A DNA stretch of 64,000 nt from Lateolabrax maculatus (taxonomy: Eukaryota > Chordata > Actinopteri > Acropomatiformes > Lateolabracidae): contig CM062210.1 of assembly GCA_031216445.1 (NCBI GenBank), positions 3,900,501 to 3,964,500 of the forward strand. Reading direction: 5' to 3'. Numbering within the stretch: the first letter of the stretch is position 1; the number at the start of each line of letters is the position of its first letter. Below, one piece after another: positions 50,175-62,030 of the stretch. The notes below the pieces were generated by a model, which had not been told where the DNA came from, made no database searches, and saw only the letters and a program-made list of their open reading frames with translations. A program made the position numbers and the translations under genes.

Positions 50175-51390
50175 TTTTATTTTTAACCTTATTTGGAGTC
50201 ATCTTAAAATATATACTCAGGCCAAATGCAAAGGCCAAACACATCTTCAGCCTTTATCTACTCTTTATCTAATACCAGTGTACATACGTCTACTTTGCTA
50301 CTGAACTGTATTGGTTTAACTCATGTACACAAATTAGAAAACACTGTGGAGATCCACTCTCAATGTCACCCACAAATGAGCTGCACAACAACAGCATGGC
50401 AGAAAGCCTGAAATCCTACTCGTGAATGAGAATGAAAGAGGTTTTTGTTGCTATGAGAAGAAAGTCCTTCTTGAATTCTAGCCTAGTTGGAATATGAAAA
50501 AAAAAAAAAAAGAAAAGGTTTGATCGTCAGCCCATTTATCCCCAGTGAGAGAAGTGAGGATGGCACAGTCTCCCGTGTTCATCATTGACAGGTTTGCTTG
50601 GATGCCAGGTGTACTCATTTGTCTTTGAAATAATTGGAAATTAAGAGGATAATGAGGTCTTTTGGGAGACAATGATGAGTGTTTCTGACATTCAGCTGAA
50701 TGAGGGAAAGAATATGTAAACCACTTTGATTTTCCTTCATAAGAGACGAAACTGTTGCGTTTTCTCAAACCGATGCTTGTTTGAGGAGGACAGTGCAGCG
50801 TTTAACTTGTAATAATCTTAAATTGCAACATGTTTATGTATGTCACACAAAACTCTTTGTGTTTGTGAACTTGAACAGCGGAAACAGCAGTAAACTTTTA
50901 AATAATAATTTAAAATACTCCATTACATGTGAAAGCCCTGCATTTAAAATCCTACTTAAGTAATGCTACTGAATATGTCAAAAGTGTTTGCTGCGAAAAA
51001 GGCCAATTGTCCCACAATTAAATGCTGCACAGACACCAGAGGAGCTATTTTAGGTTTCAGGAAATTATTTTGGATTACTGTGAAAAGTCCAGGAAAATCT
51101 TGGGGAAATTCAATGATAATGATAAAGTACAATGTTTCCTTCACCTTAACTATTAAACCACTATTGACTATTAATATGTATTTGAGTAACATCTAACATT
51201 TTTATCACTGGTTTTCTAGGAACCTCCATGAAGCAACACTGGTTTGCCAACAATAAAGTATTTAATAAAAAGACAACATCTATAGCAGCATTTGGAATAA
51301 ACAGTGCTAATCAATGTTTGCACCTGGCCTTAAGCCTTTTGCTCCTCTAGGGGGCAAAGACCATTGACAAATGTCCTCCACCTCACTCAC

Positions 51391-51558
51391 AGGTCAAAGG
51401 TGAGGAAGCAGACGTGTCCCTCGTCATCCAGGTTGGGGGTTGGGTGTGGGCTTAACTGGAAAAAAGCGTGAGTTACAGAAACCAGCATCTGCACCACAAA
51501 GACGTTATTTGTGGAGTTGAGAAGTGTAGCAGGGACATGCAGAGTGATCTGCCAAAAC
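51391..51558 (-). other. isolated minus-strand exon-like ORF, unrecognised
   Basis: On the minus strand a pyrimidine-rich acceptor (GTTGTTTCTCCCAGCAG) is followed by 168 open bases and a donor CT|GTGAGTGAG, phase 2 at both ends. The codons have a coding-like mix and read FWQITLHVPATLL, NVFVVQMLVSVTHAFFQL and NLDDEGHVCFLTFDL. I do not recognise the protein. A second open frame lies just upstream on the same strand (51671-51883), with a hydrophobic start, but the two cannot be joined with confidence. It may be an exon of an unknown gene, a pseudogene piece or chance. Confidence 0.25.
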
Positions 51559-52719
51559 CTGCTGGGAGAAACAACAGCATGCTGTAGGTAATGCAAAGGA
51601 GCCGTGTTCATCACTGTTTGCAATCTCATGATTATGTATAATCATGTGGGAGTTTCGTGATTATCCCGTATTATTTTTGATCTGGAGATAAAGACAGCCT
51701 GAAGAAACCCTCTAAGGGATTTCCTTTTGCCGCTACTACCCATGTTTCCCGTGGCGTTTGCATGTTGTAGCCAACAACACACTCCGCCTTTGAGGTAAAT
51801 AGCTTCCGTACTGCTTCCAAAATGAGCAGGAACCTCACAAGATGAAAAGCACAACATAAACAGAGATTAAGGAGGAACATCAAACAGGTAAAAATGGGAT
51901 GGTGATTGTTGTTGAGCTTTGAGAAATTGTCTGCAAAACTGACTTTTCAGTAGGCTTTTGTCTGAGGCATCTGTCATGGGAACATCACAGGATAATACTT
52001 TCAAATCAACTTCAAGTGTTCATTTCTTAGAATATTTTGCAAAAAACGAGTCAAAATGCATGAAAACAAACTGACATGGCCAAAAACATTTCTAGTTTCC
52101 TAGTGCTGGGAGATTTCCCTGTGGAGTACTGGGCAAGATAATTTTCATTATCATGTGTGTTGTGTAAGGAACACAATTGGATCTCCACACTCCAATTCCA
52201 AGGCTCTGGGGAAATGTTTGCGACCCACATGTGTGGATGACATATTGAAATCATACGGCAGTGTTGAATCTTGTCCCAGTTACTCAGAAGCGAATATGTG
52301 GAGTCTGTGAGGCGGCTGCCTCATAGCACAGTCACGTCCCAGCTGACTAGGCAAATCTCCAGGGGAAGTTTTATTTAATATGATGCTTGAGAAGGAATAA
52401 ACAAACAAATGAAACCCTGCTACAGAACACTTTAGTATCATTCCCACTGTATTGTAGTCCCTCGTGATGGCAATGTTTGCAACCAAAACAAAAAAAACAA
52501 CAAAAAAGGACAGAAGAGACAAGTAGCCAATTGATGATGAAGCATCCAGTGTCTCCAGATCCTCTCTGATATTCACTCCCAAAAAATTACATTTCACAGA
52601 ATCAAACTGCTTCAATGTGACTATTTAACTTTTGAGCCTTCAAATATCATATAAATGCTGGCAGTTTGGAGCGTTGGCTCTACTTTCATTAAACACAGTA
52701 AAGTCTGCAGCTAAATGTT

Positions 52720-52990
52720 GAATGGTGAACCCAGAGTATTCAAGACCCCGATGGTCTGGGGCCCCTGAGCATGTGAAATCTCATACCTCTATGTGGATGA
52801 CACGTTCACAGAAAAGCACTGCTCCAGAATCGACCGCCTTGACTAAGAATATCAAGCTCCCATTCCTTGACCTGCGTGCATGTGGGAGGAAATTCATACT
52901 TTACATAGTAAAATACAAGGCCAACTTTGCAACATCAGAAAATAAAATGCTGTCAAATCTTGACCCTACACAACTGAGTTGGTAGCAATC
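52720..52990 (+). mobile_element. possible decayed reverse-transcriptase fragment
   Basis: Codons at 52784-52804 read YLYVDDT, the form of the reverse-transcriptase catalytic motif (YxDD) found, for example, in Penelope-like elements. Codons at 52857-52871, shifted by one frame, read LPFLD, a motif that follows YVDDT in that group. The 18-codon gap is shorter than expected, and stops and a frameshift interrupt it. If real, this is a short, dead relic. Two short motifs could also arise by chance. Confidence 0.25.
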
Positions 52991-53954
52991 TAGGACAGTA
53001 AAGCAAGCCTTTTATTATAAGATACAAGAAGAATCACTAAGACATCCTGGACTGATAAAGTAAAGTAAATCCAAATGCTGTTGATATGCTGTTTCATGTA
53101 ATTCATCTGGCTGTGTTTCAGTAGTTCAGACTGTGTGTGATTGCTGGGGTGATAAGCATCTTCCCTGGTCTGATTACTTCATTAGGAGGCTAAGCTATTT
53201 CCTCTGCTGCAAGATACCTCTACTGCAGGATAAAGGCCTCCCATTCACAATCTTTCACAATTCTACATGTCTGAAAAACTAATCTCTCATCTAATGCCAT
53301 CAAATACGTGCACCGAGGCAGTCTATTTAGATTCATTCACAGACCAAAGAAAGAATAAATTGTGCGTGTTTAAATATGCGCAAAAAGTGAAATACCAGCT
53401 CAAAGTCTGAAAATATGATTGGGCTACATCTCTGTAGCATTTAGAGTGAACCTGTTTGGGCTGTGCTGCCAATATCAGTATCATTCAGTGGAGAAAAAAA
53501 GGTTCAATATCAGCACCAGGGAAATCGTGGCTCATAAAACCACCTAAACCCAGCTGGTGGAGGGGATTATCTTCCTTTTAAGGCTCCAAAAAGAAGAGTG
53601 GAGGCTGTTATGGCAGCAGATTAACACCCATGGTTTTGAAATGAGCTGTTTGAGAATCACAGATGTTAATGTTTGGTTGTCCGCATATTTTTGGCCATGT
53701 TGTATCACCTGAAACTGGTAAAACCTCTTGAAATATGTTTAAAACCCTCTAAATTCTTCATTAAAGTGATTCCAATACCTGTTAAATGCTTTAAAATCTG
53801 TCACAACCTGTGAGAGAGTCATCACGCTGGCAAAAATAAAACACCCCCATTATTTGCCCAACAGAACGATAAAATGAGCCCCGGTCTTCATGTGACTGCT
53901 CACAGCAGGATGAATCCATACTTGTTTGCTCTATAATGATCCACAACTAGGTAG

Positions 53955-53970
53955 TTTTTTTTTTTTTTTT
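53955..53970 (+). repeat. T16 homopolymer next to a tandem decamer
   Basis: Sixteen T residues, followed at 53981-53999 by two tandem copies of GACTGATCA-type sequence. Confidence 0.8.
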
Positions 53971-55289
53971 ACCATTATATGACTGATCATGACTGATCAC
54001 AGTGTTGAGATGCACTAAATGAGTATGTATTTCTGTTTTTCTCATCTTGTTGGTGACATGTGAGTTTCTTTGGAATATTGACACACTTCCACTTGGCTGA
54101 AAATCTGAAGGATTGACTCATTTATTACTGCCAACATTCATTAAATAAGACCGGTAGCGTTCTATGACTTACCATCTGTGCTATATGAATAACATCCACA
54201 CTTCACAGCTGGTGTTTAGTGGTGACAGCTACACTGTATGTATATGGTTGGGTGCACGCATCATAGAAACAAACAAAGCAAGAAAACACAAAAACTGTAT
54301 TTCATCCACCAACAGAGTGGAAATATTTCAGATGAGCTTTACATATGGTGGTAAAGCTGGAAATACAACATTGGACATAAACACTCAGCTTCTATACTGT
54401 AGTGTTTCCTCTTATATTTTTATTTAATAAAAAATTGGGAAAAACAGTTTTCAGTGGGAAGGTAGTCAGATCACACAAAAAAAACTCAACCAAAGGGCTT
54501 AGGCAAGCATGCAGAAGTCTAAGAGGAAAATAAAAAACAACTAAAGAAGGTGGAAATGCTTATGTGACATGGGTCAGGTGACATTCAGGAGCAAGAAACT
54601 CGGTGATGGAAACGATAACATGATGCCCATGCACACCCAGGAGAGTTGGCAAGAATTACAGCCGCGTCTGTATGGCACATTAAAACATGAAAGCCAGCTG
54701 GGCTACTGATCTAAACATATCAGTTTGTAAGATTGGCCTGTATAATCTAACTACCTCCAGGTTTACACCTTGATCTCTTAATTTGGTTTCTCATCTTGCA
54801 TAGCCAGACCATCTTGTGAATATTATGAAAGCGTGGAAAAATGAACGTACGAAAGTCAGTTCAAAAAGAGTAGAGACAAAGTGGGGTGTCATAAGAGAAT
54901 GAAGGGAACTGTGGTGCCAAAATCATGTCCTATCTGCCTAATAGCCAGTCAAATGCCTGTGTTTACATGTCCAACGTATCCAAGATGTCTCAGAAGAAGA
55001 TATTTGGTTAAATGTGTAATGTTACTAGTAAAGGACCAGAAAAAACATTAGCTGTCATTCCTGTTTAGGTTACCCTCTATTAAAAGGAGTATTAGCTCCA
55101 TTAGTCCATTCCTTGTATTCTTGCCTCAGTTTTCTCTTTTGGGAACTGATTAAGTCATATTTCAGTGCACATGAAAAACAAACCTCTACAATCCTAACAT
55201 TTTGGAACCTTTTAGATGAGGCTCCCTGCGGGCAGAAGCTCTTAGTTATGAACCCTGCAGCAATTTCTTCTGGAAGTACACACCGTAAA

Positions 55290-55340
55290 CTAACTTGTGA
55301 ATGAATGTAAGTCACTCTGGATAAGAATATCAGATAAATT
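55290..55340 (+). repeat. tail of a fish SINE or LINE-type repeat
   Basis: The string ATGTAAGTCACTCTGGATAA followed by GAATATCAGATAAAT closely resembles the tail TGTAAGTCGCTCTGGATAAGAGCGTCTGCTAAAT that I recall from many fish retroelements. The upstream part is not recognisable. Confidence 0.5.
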
Positions 55341-58300
55341 AGTACTTTTACGGCTTTAACCTTGATTTGTGTTCTTCTGAATGACAGAGCTACAGTACAG
55401 AAATGCATCAATGCAAAATAGTGTTTTATTTCCATAGCTCTGGCACTAAACTCTTTACCTGTGAGTGTATTTTACCTGACCTTTACATTCCATCAAATTT
55501 CTTTGAAGTCATCGCAGCTCAGTGCAGTTCAGAAATATTACCATATCTATAAAAGAAAATGGATCCAATAATGACTACAGAAAGAAATACCTTACTTCTG
55601 CTGAGTTCAAACACGGTGGCATGGTAACGGCTTAGAGCTACCCTCTAAAGCACTAATGTGTTCAAACACCCATGGGCCCTCATTGTAGCAAGATTGAAAA
55701 TACCAGCAGTGACTCCTAGCCAGGCACTTAAATAGAAAAAGGCCTATGGTCACACTTTGTGACATGTAGCATCTTAATGGTGCTATGGTTATGATGAGGG
55801 GTATGGGAGGAGCAATATATCATTTGAGCTCCTTTTGCCAGACTCATCATTGCATGACAGATCACCCACAGCCAAGAGCAGTACAGTATAGTATGTTGTA
55901 GGAGTTTCCAACAAAAACTGGAGATCACATTATTCATTTCGAAATGTAATGAGATACCGTTGCCACAAGAAACCTGTTCACATACACACATAAGTCACTC
56001 AGCAAATTTCTTTGAATATTTTGAAACCTGAATTATTTAGCAGTCGTCTTCTTCTTCCCCCCATTTTGCTGGTGTGTTTCTTGGCATGTCACTGCCACAT
56101 GTGCAGCATATATGACAATAACACATCATACAGTTTAGACGCAGTATATATTTGTATTGGTGCCCACTGCAATTGGCACTGAATAAGTATCACATCACTC
56201 ACATACTTGCATTTACATGGGTGTGCGGGTGTTAGTAGAGATATATTGCTCAATAACATCACCTAGGTTGACTTTTTCTGATCATGATGAACTTGAATCA
56301 CCCATTTATAAGCACGCTTCTTGCAATTACATATTCAAGGCAAACTAACTATTCACTGTAGCTTTTTATCTGAATCAGGAATTTGTACGATCCAGTTTCC
56401 TAGATGCAGAGCCATTATTTGCAGTCATTGCTCTCATTCACCAAGTAACCTTTAGTTTAGTCTAGGTTAAAACTTTTTTATGATGTGAAGGTTTATAGAA
56501 CTCTTTTATACCCACATAACCACAACTGCATTTTTATGTATTTTCAGCATGAAGCAGGTCTGAACTACAGCAAAGTCAGTGAAATGCAGTTGAAACCTAG
56601 GTAACCTAGATGTCTACATGTGTTTTGAACTGCGAATGTCCAATTAATTTGCTTATTTGGCAGAGCAAAGTGTAAAAGATACTTTGATAGAAGGCATGGG
56701 GTTGAATTTGTTGACAGATTTGCACACCAACAACACTAACCGTATTCACGCAAAAAGCCCTGTGTTGCCCTATGAGATCTTGTGCAGACATACTCCAAAT
56801 TGAATGTAACCTCAGTATACTTTATATAAATGAAATTGTCTTTCCCGTAAAAAATAAACAGAGCAATATCCTCATGTTAGATTGTGAAACAATGACCAGC
56901 AGCACATTTGGCAGCACAGGCCATGTTACACAGAAATGGTAACAAAATGACAATACAGACAGGTTGAGTTGTGTGAATCCAAAACTGCATAATGCTCTAA
57001 TGATAGCTTGCTTTGCCAGGCTTCTGTCATAACACACTTGTGTGCATGTGTATTGAAAAAACACACACACACAAGAAAGGAGTATTTACAGCTGTCAGTG
57101 TTTTTAGATTATTTTATACTGTTGTTATTTATATCCCAGGGCAGAGGTTTTCACACTCCATTATTTCCGACAGGCTGTTCAATTTCTGCAGGACGCGCAA
57201 CTACAGTGATCAGGTGGCCACATTGTTTTGTCTTTATGTGTGATTGTAGGAACACGATGCCTCATTAGACCTTTAGTGCCCTGGCTTGCCGCAGTCCCAT
57301 CCAAACACAATAGCCCATCTTATTATATCCATCTCTCGGTCACCTGACCACTCCATGGAGAGCCCTGGCAGCTGTAGTCAAGCTGTTTGAGATCATGGGC
57401 GACTGGGACCTTTTGTACATTGTAACATCTGCACACTGGCTGTCTGTGACAAGGTCTGGTGCTGTGATCTTTCCCAAAACAGGTACATTTTTTATGTGTT
57501 GCCTGGCTCTCTGAACTCTCTCTGCTCCCTCTTTCCCTCTCGTGTCTCTCCTTTTTTCTTCTTCCTCTCACAACCCAAAATGGGATATATATAAATAACC
57601 ACTACTCCACCGATCTTACTTGAAATTACACAACATTTTTCCCCATTATCATTTTTTTCCCTCCTGACCATCTTTATATATTCCCTGTGGTTTCGCAGGC
57701 TCTTATTTTTGCCTTTCTGCTATCCTATCCCAATCCATTCTTGGTCTTCCTGTCTGGATATACCCATCTCCACTACCCCCTCCTATGCAAGTGAGTCTCT
57801 CATCTTCTCTTAAGTACTTTCTCTCTCTCTCAAACACACACACCCACCCCTCCGTCTCCTCTATCACCCTGCCTGCAAAGCTAAAGCTGTCTGGCTCCAC
57901 ACCTGCACAGCCCTTGGAGAATGCTGACTTACAGTACATTATATTCTCCCATGAATGCAGCATGGGGAGATACTTTTAGACAAGAGTGGAGAAGGGCAGT
58001 AACAGTGTTATCTGGTATACATCTTATAATGAATCAACAAATCCCATATTTCTTCAAAGTCTTCAAGCTCAACGGCATTCATTTCTTTTTGAGCATTTTT
58101 TAGACAAGAGGTGATTATATTAAGAAAAAAAAAAGCAGTAAAAAGAAGCACAAACACCTAAAAATGTGAGTTTCAGTCCTCTTTTAGATGATATTTACTG
58201 AGAATATTATGGTTATAAGCTAGATGTTGACTTCCGATATTGAAGACCTGCTCATGACTAGAAAGACGACATAATAAAATCAACCAAGGTCAAACATGGT

Positions 58301-59462
58301 TTTGATTAATGTGTCCTTAATTGGTATGAACACCAGAGAAGGTAGATAACAGAAAAGAGGGCAGACACTCCATCACGTTTAGCTGAAGTTACAGAGGCTG
58401 CAATCAGATTTGTTGTGACACACCCCTGCCGACAAACCTGTAACCTGGCATGATGATAGATTACCAAGCCTCAGAGTAAGACAAAACAAGGAACTTGTGA
58501 ATCCTGAGATGTTTGTTTGTCAATGTTTGTAAGCCTTATTTTACTTTAAAAGGTGTTAAGAGTAAACCATATCATGCCGTGTATTATATTTCAGGCAAGT
58601 CTGCAATATGCAGTGTACTGTATTGCAAGCCTCAAGATGATATCAGAAATAATGAAGGTAAAGCTGAAGGGGGAAACACTCCCGTAGCATGGAAACCATC
58701 ACTATATATAGTCATTTAATCATCACACGTCAACAGAATTGACAGGAATCCAGACCTCTCAAGGGGCTGCATCAGTGTGGATGTGTTGTGACATGCAGTG
58801 GCCAATAGTAGAACTCAGATTTAGTTTTTACAAAGCAATGTAGGCAGGTATTGGATGGGACAACAGATCGACGTTGCAATCTGTTGTATATTATTGCAGC
58901 AAAGGTAGAATTGGTTTAACATTTATGCCAGGCAACCCTGCATTTTCTTACCTGAACATCTGCGTGTGACATCTGCACGCTGATGTCAGCCTGAAGACGG
59001 CTTTATAAACTGAGATGAAACAAAGTGTAACAAACTGTATATCAACACAACATCTCTGCCATCATTCAAATATTAAAGAACCATACATTGGTAAGATAAT
59101 GAAATGCCAGAAGGCAGAACAGTTCCAGAGAAAAAGTGTTAGGAATGAAGGATACACTTGTTGTAAAAGAGAATGTATCTGTCAGGAGCACACACTGCAG
59201 CGCTGACCAAGGTCCTGATCCTGCAGCGGTCAATGTCAACGGAGCTGTTCATGGTACCTACTCCTGTACTGTTGGTACAGCTGATTATTTCTAATGACTA
59301 TCTTCACCTGTTTGTTTATATACACTTTTTGCTTCTACTGATCACCTGTCCCTGAATACATCTGATGTCACTTGAGGATTATGTAACTGACTGAAATAGT
59401 TCTATGAATTCACTATTTCCTTATCATATTCTTTAATTTTTGTTGGTACATTGAGGGACTGT

Positions 59463-59480
59463 CACTACTGTACAGTAGTG
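59463..59480. repeat. perfect 18-base palindrome
   Basis: CACTACTGTACAGTAGTG is its own reverse complement, with no loop. No repeat family was recognised around it. Confidence 0.6.
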
Positions 59481-60039
59481 TCACATTACTTAGATTTAGG
59501 CTGTGTCAACATAATCACATAATAAGTGAGTTTTTTTCCTGATATGTCGACCCAAGGTTGACACAAATGTTATCAGGTAGATGTGAGCTTGTTTGCACTT
59601 CTGCTGCATTATCAACAGGAGCACATAGGTGCACTGCTCTCCTGTGGATTTCAATGTCATTACGCGGTTGATTCTGCATGCCTATACTCTTAGCTTCCTG
59701 TCATCCCCATTTTTAGCACACTTCATGATTAATGAGTCATTGAGACTGGGAGGCCATCTCCGCTCGTGTCAACGACACTGACAGCGTGTGCTTGCAATCC
59801 AAGAAGTCCATCACACACCGCTCACCCATACCCCGTCTGCGCCAAACATCACAGTTCAGCGGAAGAACTCATCTGCAGTAGATGTCCCAGCCAATTACCA
59901 ACTTGGAGGGGGTTGTAAGAAAAACACACCGCTCCCCCAGACAAGGACCCAAATTAATAAAATCAACCATAGATAGTGTGAAGAGAAAGGTCTATCCATC
60001 TCACTTTCTTCTGTCTGGTAATGGCGCCCGGTGCCTGGT

Positions 60040-60310
60040 GGTAATAGCCTCTCTGCCACGCAGAGAGCAGTCACATATTAATGAATGCTGCCATTTGCAT
60101 GCACAAGCAGCTTCTGAGGGTCTTTCAAAGCAAATTGCTTTATCTGGAATGAACGTGACCTCACCAATGACTGGGTTTTGTAAATAAGCCATTATCCATC
60201 TAAGGTATAATTACATCGTTAATGTCAGTATGTTGCAGGGCCTTATTGACCCTGTCTAGACATCTACCTAAGCCTAATTGATAAACTTAGCATATCTTAG
60301 AATGTACACT
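60040..60310. promoter_or_regulatory. candidate downstream enhancer with octamer
   Basis: ATTTGCAT at 60093-60100 lies close to CATATTAATGAATG, AGGTATAATTACATCG, CTAATTGATAAAC and GCTTTATCTGG. The block has no repeat character and lies 18 kb after the cadherin stop codon. Confidence 0.3.
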
Positions 60311-61739
60311 GGCTGGTGGAGGGCGAGGTTTCTGTGCTGAAAGCTAGGTGAGCAGTCTACGCCTGGATATTGAAGGACAGGTGCCAGTGATCAATGAGGT
60401 TATTTAGTTGAGATGGGGAGGCATAGAAATGTGTGTGTCACACATGTGTACACGGCTGCTGCCATAGCAAAACTACTATTTTCCAAGCTGAAAAAGACAT
60501 TTTATTTTGAATAATGTGCAGAAATTAAATGGAATTCAACAAATCCCTAAAAATAAGTGCTCACTTTACAGTAGGTCAAGCAGGGCAATTCAGCAGTTTT
60601 CATTCTCAATAGCTTTTTTTCATAGCATACAGGTCTTTTGTCATATTTGAATTCATTTTATTTTCATGTTGCCTTTGCTACACTGAAGGTCTGATCAAAT
60701 GAGATATTGAAGTTCACATATGGTTTCTAAAAATAATACTTTCCTAATGCTGGAGTATTAACATTGTCTGCGTGTGTGCGTGGTGGCATGGATAAGGTTA
60801 TCCCTTTGTGTGCATATTTGAGAGACTGGGCAGGCAGTGAAAGAAGTTTACCGTGACGGCCTTCACATGTTTTCATGTAAGGATCCATGGCAACACAGCC
60901 TCCTGAATATACACTGGATGAGAGTGAAAAAACCTACAGCTTTTGTTGTTTTTCTTTTAAAAATCCTCTGTTTTAAGGCTTTTGAACACCAAAGTGCTTT
61001 GCAGACGTACTTTGACAGAATCATTCACTTGGTCTGTGGGATAAAACACATCATATGTAGTTTGTTGTGTTCTTTATCCCAAATAAGAAGGAGGAAGGAG
61101 AATGATGATGATGGAATAGGACGAGTAGGACGAAAAGACAAAAGAAAAGAAAGAGAAAAATAGACAAGCCTGTCCAACAGAGAACAGCCTCAGAGGTGCA
61201 GAATGCAATGCAACCACTGCATGAATGTCTTCATTGGTATTGTATGAAATGCTACATACACTTCAACATTTTAAAAATGTAAACAACCAGGAATGGCACA
61301 TCATATCTCTGCTCTCTTTCCATTCACACTTTTTCTTGCCTAGAATAAAGATTCCCCATGGCCACATACAGCATACACGTTGTTTCTCCGAGATTTGCAT
61401 CACAAAACACAGTATCACCTGGATTTCCTTTCACATCACAGATTGATATATAACTGAAAAAAATTTATTTTAACATCATATCAAATACAGCAACTCGTCC
61501 AATTTAATTTTACTTTCAGTAAATGCGTTACAAGAAAATGTTATCCCTGTCTTTATCCAGCATTATCCATTAAGACGATTTGCTGAGGTACGCCCTGTTT
61601 CATACAATTTAACAGCTCACAGTGATGCTGCACATCCAGATGCTCTCCCAGATCCTATTACAAGCCTGTAGCTTCACAACAAAAAACGCTTGGTGGATTA
61701 ACCTGAGTGAAACCTGACTAAGTGAGGAGGAAGAAGAGC

Positions 61740-62030
61740 ACAGCAATGGCCTGATGTTTACATGTGTTAACAGGCGCTATGAATGAATGAATGACTCATT
61801 GCATTATCAGGTAAGTGTCAAAGTGAGGGAACACAGCGGGCGGAGAGAAGCCTGACTGCACTATGTCGATGGTGTGGTAATCAGCATGCTATCACACAGC
61901 CCCTGTGTTTGGAGGTGTCACCACTAATTAGATGTTCCCAGCTTCAGTTGTTGGTATATGCTGACTGCCACTGTTGTGAATTGTAAATAGTCTAATCACA
62001 CTGCTAACATTGTGATTGTCTGTTGGTTTT
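61740..62030. promoter_or_regulatory. candidate downstream conserved element
   Basis: The segment has balanced composition and motif-rich words (GAATGACTCATTGCATTATC, including an AP-1-like TGACTCA; CACTAATTAGATG; GTAATCAGCATGC) with no ORF or recognised repeat. Confidence 0.25.

Larger units (their letters stand above)
41861..51360. other. gene-poor 3' flank, proximal part
   Basis: No gene was recognised. It holds a teleost repeat (43010-43325), TG, CA and pentanucleotide microsatellites, and scattered ORFs of up to 135 codons (for example 44648-45055 and 47787-48188) without known domains or splice context. On the minus strand 48075-48084 reads GGTTCAATCC, a B-box-like word, but no convincing A box or tRNA fold accompanies it. 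Confidence 0.7.
51361..53000. other. flank segment with exon-like and reverse-transcriptase-like scraps
   Basis: Besides the minus-strand exon-like ORF and the YVDDT/LPFLD relic, a minus-strand ORF (52280-52615) reads FLGVNIREDL at 52556-52585, similar to the FLGVxIxxDL phrase near the end of LINE reverse transcriptases. The segment may therefore be a graveyard of retroelement pieces rather than a gene. Confidence 0.35.

Noticed and set aside
58595..58658. Small exon-like segment with an acceptor (ATATTTCAG) and donor (GAAG|GTAAAG)
   Set aside because: Short, no recognisable peptide and no partner exons; such signal pairs are frequent by chance.
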